From 40CM-2-70-7 sp035631315 (GTDB lineage: Bacteria; Gemmatimonadota; Gemmatimonadetes; Gemmatimonadales; GWC2-71-9): DNA of 7,694 bases. The notes beneath the pieces were generated by a model. It saw nothing but the letters and a program-made list of their open reading frames with translations, was not told where the DNA came from and ran no database searches. The stretch is from assembly GCA_035631315.1 (NCBI GenBank), contig DASQIZ010000121.1, forward strand, positions 1-7,694. Direction: 5' to 3'. Position numbers and translations under genes: made by a program. Of this stretch, positions 5,327-7,694 are shown piece after piece. How positions within the stretch are numbered: the stretch's first letter is position 1; each line of letters opens with the position of its first letter.

Positions 5327-6720
5327 GGCTTCTTCACCGGCGCACGCCGCGGTGCCTTCTTCGCAACGGAGTCCGCCTTCGTGGTGTCCTTCACGGCGAC
5401 GGGGTCGAGATTGAACCCGTTGATATGTCCCCTGGCGGTCACCTGTGAGACCCGGCCCTTCGCCATGTCCACCGTGATGGTGTCGGCGGTGGTGTAGTTG
5501 AGCGACGGGCGCGTGTCCGGAACCGTGTCCGTCTTTACCGAGTCGCGCTTGATGAGGAGCTTGGGCCGGGTGGAATCGGGCTGGGCGGAGTAACTGTGCG
5601 TGAACGCCCTGCCGGTCCCCCGCGCCACGACCTGGTGCAGCGTCGCGCGTTGCTTGCCGGTCGAGTCGGGGGCCTGGATCCAGTGCGCCTGCAGCATGTC
5701 CCCGGACATCCAGTCAGCCGTCGAGTCCGCCGCGGTGGAGTCCCGCTTCGAAGTCGAGCGCGCGTGACGATAACTCCGGGCTTCCGTAAGAATCTGATTC
5801 GGCGTATCGAGCGCGAGCGAGTCTCCCACCATCGTCGTGGTGGACGAGACCGCGCGGGCGTGCACGGAGTCCCTCGGGCCCCAGGCGAACGCCTGTTGCA
5901 GCTTCCGGTCCGCCAATTTCATGTTGATGGTGTCGGCGGTGAGGGTCCAGTCGGTCCCCGCCGCTTGTGCGTTCCCCAGCGCCCGGACGGCATTCATCTC
6001 ATGTCCGGACAATCCCATTTCGATCCGCTTCCCGGTCAGCGTGTAGCTCTGCGTCCCTTTCCCCGTGACGCTCGGGTGGCCGAGGAGGAGACCGAGGCCC
6101 GCGGTCTGATCCATGCTCATGGAATCACCGTGGGCAGACACATCGGAGCGGTCCACGGTCACCGCGCCTCCCCACCACATGCGATCGTTCCCCTTGGATC
6201 GGAACCGGTCGGCCACGATGACATAGGGCTCACTCGTGTCGCTTGCGCCGGCACCCCGGTAGTCGATGGTGGGGCGTTGCGTGGCGTAGGACTCGGTGGT
6301 GTCTCGCACGCCCTGCAGCACCCGGTAATAGGTGAGATTGGGTCCGCGAAGAGTCGAATGGTTCTCCCGGTTCACCGCCACGACGCTGTTGTGAGCGTCG
6401 AGCCGTCCCTGTCTCAGATAGTAGATGATCTGATTGGCGTCGAGTGTCAGGGTCACATCCACGACGTGAGCCCGGCCCACCATGTCCCAGCGCTTCACCC
6501 CCCCGTAATACGCCGCGCTGTCCGAGCGAAGCGTCGTTCCGGAACCGGAGCAGTGGGCGACCACGCCTCCCGCCATGTAGACGTTCGTATCGGCCCCGGA
6601 CGCGATCTGATGGACTCGCGGCAGTGAGTCCAGCACGAGAAAACAGGGCCGGCCGGCAGACGTGTCCCGCGGGGCCGCCGGCTGCTGGAGGGTGAGCAAG
6701 GCGAGGGTGGCCACGATCAT
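5323..6720 (-). CDS. lptA: Long LptA/OstA-like periplasmic LPS transport protein
   Basis: The 465-residue product sits exactly where lptA is expected, between lptC and lptB. LptA forms the beta-jellyroll bridge that carries LPS through the periplasm. OstA-type strand repeats are visible: LRSDSAAYYGGVKRWDMVGR at 64-83 followed by a TLTLDANQIIYYL strand (90-102), then GKRIEMGLSGHEM at 230-242, TLTADTINMKLADRKLQQ at 259-276 and TADTITVDMAKGRVSQVTAR at 411-430. E. coli LptA is 185 residues, so this is over twice the usual size, closer to the long OstA-like proteins of FCB-group bacteria. Between about 325 and 455 it is rich in Asp-Ser/Thr pairs (DSTAADST, PDSTGK, RDSVKTDTV), and it ends in a basic Lys/Arg/Pro tail. 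The N-terminus is hydrophobic (IVATLALLTL) but has no basic residue, so the signal peptide is atypical. The ATG overlaps the lptC stop (ATGA). It could also be labelled an OstA-like or LptD N-terminal-like protein. Confidence 0.85.
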   Translation of the reverse strand: MIVATLALLTLQQPAAPRDTSAGRPCFLVLDSLPRVHQIASGADTNVYMAGGVVAHCSGSGTTLRSDSAAYYGGVKRWDMVGRAHVVDVTLTLDANQIIYYLRQGRLDAHNSVVAVNRENHSTLRGPNLTYYRVLQGVRDTTESYATQRPTIDYRGAGASDTSEPYVIVADRFRSKGNDRMWWGGAVTVDRSDVSAHGDSMSMDQTAGLGLLLGHPSVTGKGTQSYTLTGKRIEMGLSGHEMNAVRALGNAQAAGTDWTLTADTINMKLADRKLQQAFAWGPRDSVHARAVSSTTTMVGDSLALDTPNQILTEARSYRHARSTSKRDSTAADSTADWMSGDMLQAHWIQAPDSTGKQRATLHQVVARGTGRAFTHSYSAQPDSTRPKLLIKRDSVKTDTVPDTRPSLNYTTADTITVDMAKGRVSQVTARGHINGFNLDPVAVKDTTKADSVAKKAPRRAPVKKP

Positions 6721-7262
6721 TGGTTGGGGAGCACGAACTTGCCCCCGGTGCCGGTGACGTGCTGGGCCTTCAGGTCCTTGAAGTCCGGATCGGAGGTGAA
6801 CCCGACGCCCTTCAAATGCTGCTGCGGGGTGTCGAATGTGAAGGGTTGATCGGAGCTGACCTGGTTCGCGCGCTGGCTGTACGCGATCTTCTCCGTCCGC
6901 AGCGTCCCGTCATCGGACGCCCGGACCACGACGACATTCCCCCGCCCTTCCATGTCCTGCGAATTGTGGAGCGTGCCTTCGCGGCAGGTGAGCGTGGACG
7001 TTTCACGGCCGGTGGCGTCGTAGAAGGTCACGTGGACATTCTTCATCTCGGCCTGCTGGGTGCTGTTGTACAGATAGCTGGTGTCCGCCAGCACCTTGGC
7101 GCGCAGCACTCCCTGCGTCGTCACGTAGGTCGTCATGTTGAAGAGGACTTGATCCGCGCTGTCCGTGGCATTGATGGTCGCGGTCGGCTTGATGCCCTCG
7201 GAGCACCCGAAACTCGTGGCCAGCACGGCCACCGCGAACATCATCAGCACCAGGCGCTTCAC
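6717..7262 (-). CDS. lptC: LPS export protein LptC, possible lipoprotein form
   Basis: LptC takes LPS from the LptB2FG transporter and passes it to LptA. The 181-residue product begins MKRLVLMMFAVAVLATSFGC, a basic then hydrophobic N-terminus. Cys20 followed by Ser-Glu-Gly could be a lipidation site, but the residues before it (Ser-Phe-Gly) are a poor lipobox, so a signal anchor as in E. coli LptC is the alternative. The body is beta-rich, with repeated strand pairs such as VHVTFYDATGRETSTLT and a C-terminal GVGFTSDPDFKDL typical of the family (G.GF..d...). Length matches E. coli LptC (191). The GTG start overlaps the kdsD stop (GTGA), with GGAG a few bases upstream. Family identity rests on both sequence pattern and position. 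Confidence 0.9.
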   Translation of the reverse strand: MKRLVLMMFAVAVLATSFGCSEGIKPTATINATDSADQVLFNMTTYVTTQGVLRAKVLADTSYLYNSTQQAEMKNVHVTFYDATGRETSTLTCREGTLHNSQDMEGRGNVVVVRASDDGTLRTEKIAYSQRANQVSSDQPFTFDTPQQHLKGVGFTSDPDFKDLKAQHVTGTGGKFVLPNQ

Positions 7263-7694
7263 GCCGCTCCAGCCTTCATCAGATCGTGCAGATGCACCAT
7301 GCCCACCACTTTCCTGGACTCGTCAAGCACCGGCAGAGCCATGATGCCGTGCTTCTCCATGAGCTGGACGGCCGACCCGGCCAGTTCGCCCGGGGCCACG
7401 GTCTTGGGAGACTTCGTCATCACGTCCGCCACTTTCACATCGAGAAACTTGTCCGTCTTTTCCATGAGCCGGGTGAGATCCCCCGCCGTCACCACTCCCG
7501 CCAACGTCCCGCCGCCATTCACCACCGCGACCGTGCCACGGCGTTCCGCGAGCAGGACGACGCACTCGCGCATCAGCCGGTCGGCAGCGAGCAGAGGGAG
7601 GTCCTGCGTCACCATAATGTCGGCCACACGCAGGAGCAGCGTGCGTCCCAGCGTACCTCCAGGATGCAGGGCCGCGAAGTCCTCGCGGGTGAAT
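7259..7694 (-). CDS. kdsD: Arabinose-5-phosphate isomerase, C-terminal part (two CBS domains), 5' end beyond the window
   Basis: This enzyme converts ribulose-5-phosphate to arabinose-5-phosphate, the first committed step to KDO of the LPS inner core. The reading frame is open from the stop at 7259-7261 to the right edge. It includes FTREDFAALHPGGTLGR and LLLRVADIM, the hallmark junction between the SIS catalytic domain and the CBS pair in KdsD/KpsF. About 144 residues are visible. CBS1 runs from VADIM to LTRLMEK and CBS2 from VADVMTKSPKTV to the final VHLHDLMKAGAA. The GTG at 7627 falls inside the conserved LLLRVADIM and is not the start. The SIS domain is off-window, so catalytic residues cannot be judged. 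The stop overlaps the lptC start by 4 bases. KpsF, a capsule-linked paralogue, is an alternative name, but the lptC neighbour favours KdsD. Confidence 0.93.
   Translation of the reverse strand, partial: FTREDFAALHPGGTLGRTLLLRVADIMVTQDLPLLAADRLMRECVVLLAERRGTVAVVNGGGTLAGVVTAGDLTRLMEKTDKFLDVKVADVMTKSPKTVAPGELAGSAVQLMEKHGIMALPVLDESRKVVGMVHLHDLMKAGAA

Noticed and set aside
4523..5497. Plus-strand open frame opposite lptB and the end of lptA
   Set aside because: It spans the coupled lptA/lptB junction on the opposite strand and has no recognisable motif.
7625..7627. GTG as the start of a short two-CBS-domain protein
   Set aside because: The frame continues upstream through the conserved HPGGTLGR and LLLRVADIM of KdsD, so the GTG is an internal valine codon.

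Overview
The window is GC-rich, densely packed bacterial DNA from a diderm (LPS-making) organism. It is almost entirely coding. The outer-membrane biogenesis gene set, a very long OstA-like LptA and the general character of the proteins would fit Gemmatimonadota or a related phylum. That placement is an inference from style, with no marker gene to prove it.

Right and centre (positions 7694 down to 1768, minus strand) hold one tightly packed operon of six genes. They are kdsD (only its 3' part, with two CBS domains), lptC, a long lptA/OstA-like gene, lptB with an extra N-terminal domain, rpoN (sigma-54), and a family 2 membrane glycosyltransferase. All five junctions are 4-base stop/start overlaps (GTGA or ATGA), so the genes are almost certainly co-transcribed and translationally coupled. 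The operon promoter lies outside the window. The core kdsD-lptC-lptA-lptB-rpoN order is the classic KDO/LPS-transport locus. KdsD makes arabinose-5-phosphate for KDO. LptB is the cytoplasmic ATPase driving extraction of LPS, LptC accepts it at the inner membrane, and LptA carries it across the periplasm. Compared with the Escherichia coli arrangement, kdsC is missing between kdsD and lptC, and a polyprenyl-phosphate-type glycosyltransferase stands where hpf would be.

Left (plus strand, about 356 to 1771) is a gene of different character that converges on the operon. It encodes an N-terminal AraC-like helix-turn-helix region joined to a C-terminal YVTN/YncE-type beta-propeller, which I read as seven blades of about 42 residues. 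It has no signal peptide, so it looks like a cytoplasmic one-component regulator with a propeller as sensor or interaction module. Its stop codon and that of the glycosyltransferase share one CTAG tetranucleotide.

Far left (97 to 1, minus strand) is the start of a lipoprotein gene that runs off the window, with a strong ribosome binding site and a clear lipobox. It is transcribed divergently from the HTH-propeller gene across about 258 bp that contains several small dyads and presumably both promoters. No RNA genes, mobile elements, CRISPR arrays or intrinsic terminators were seen.
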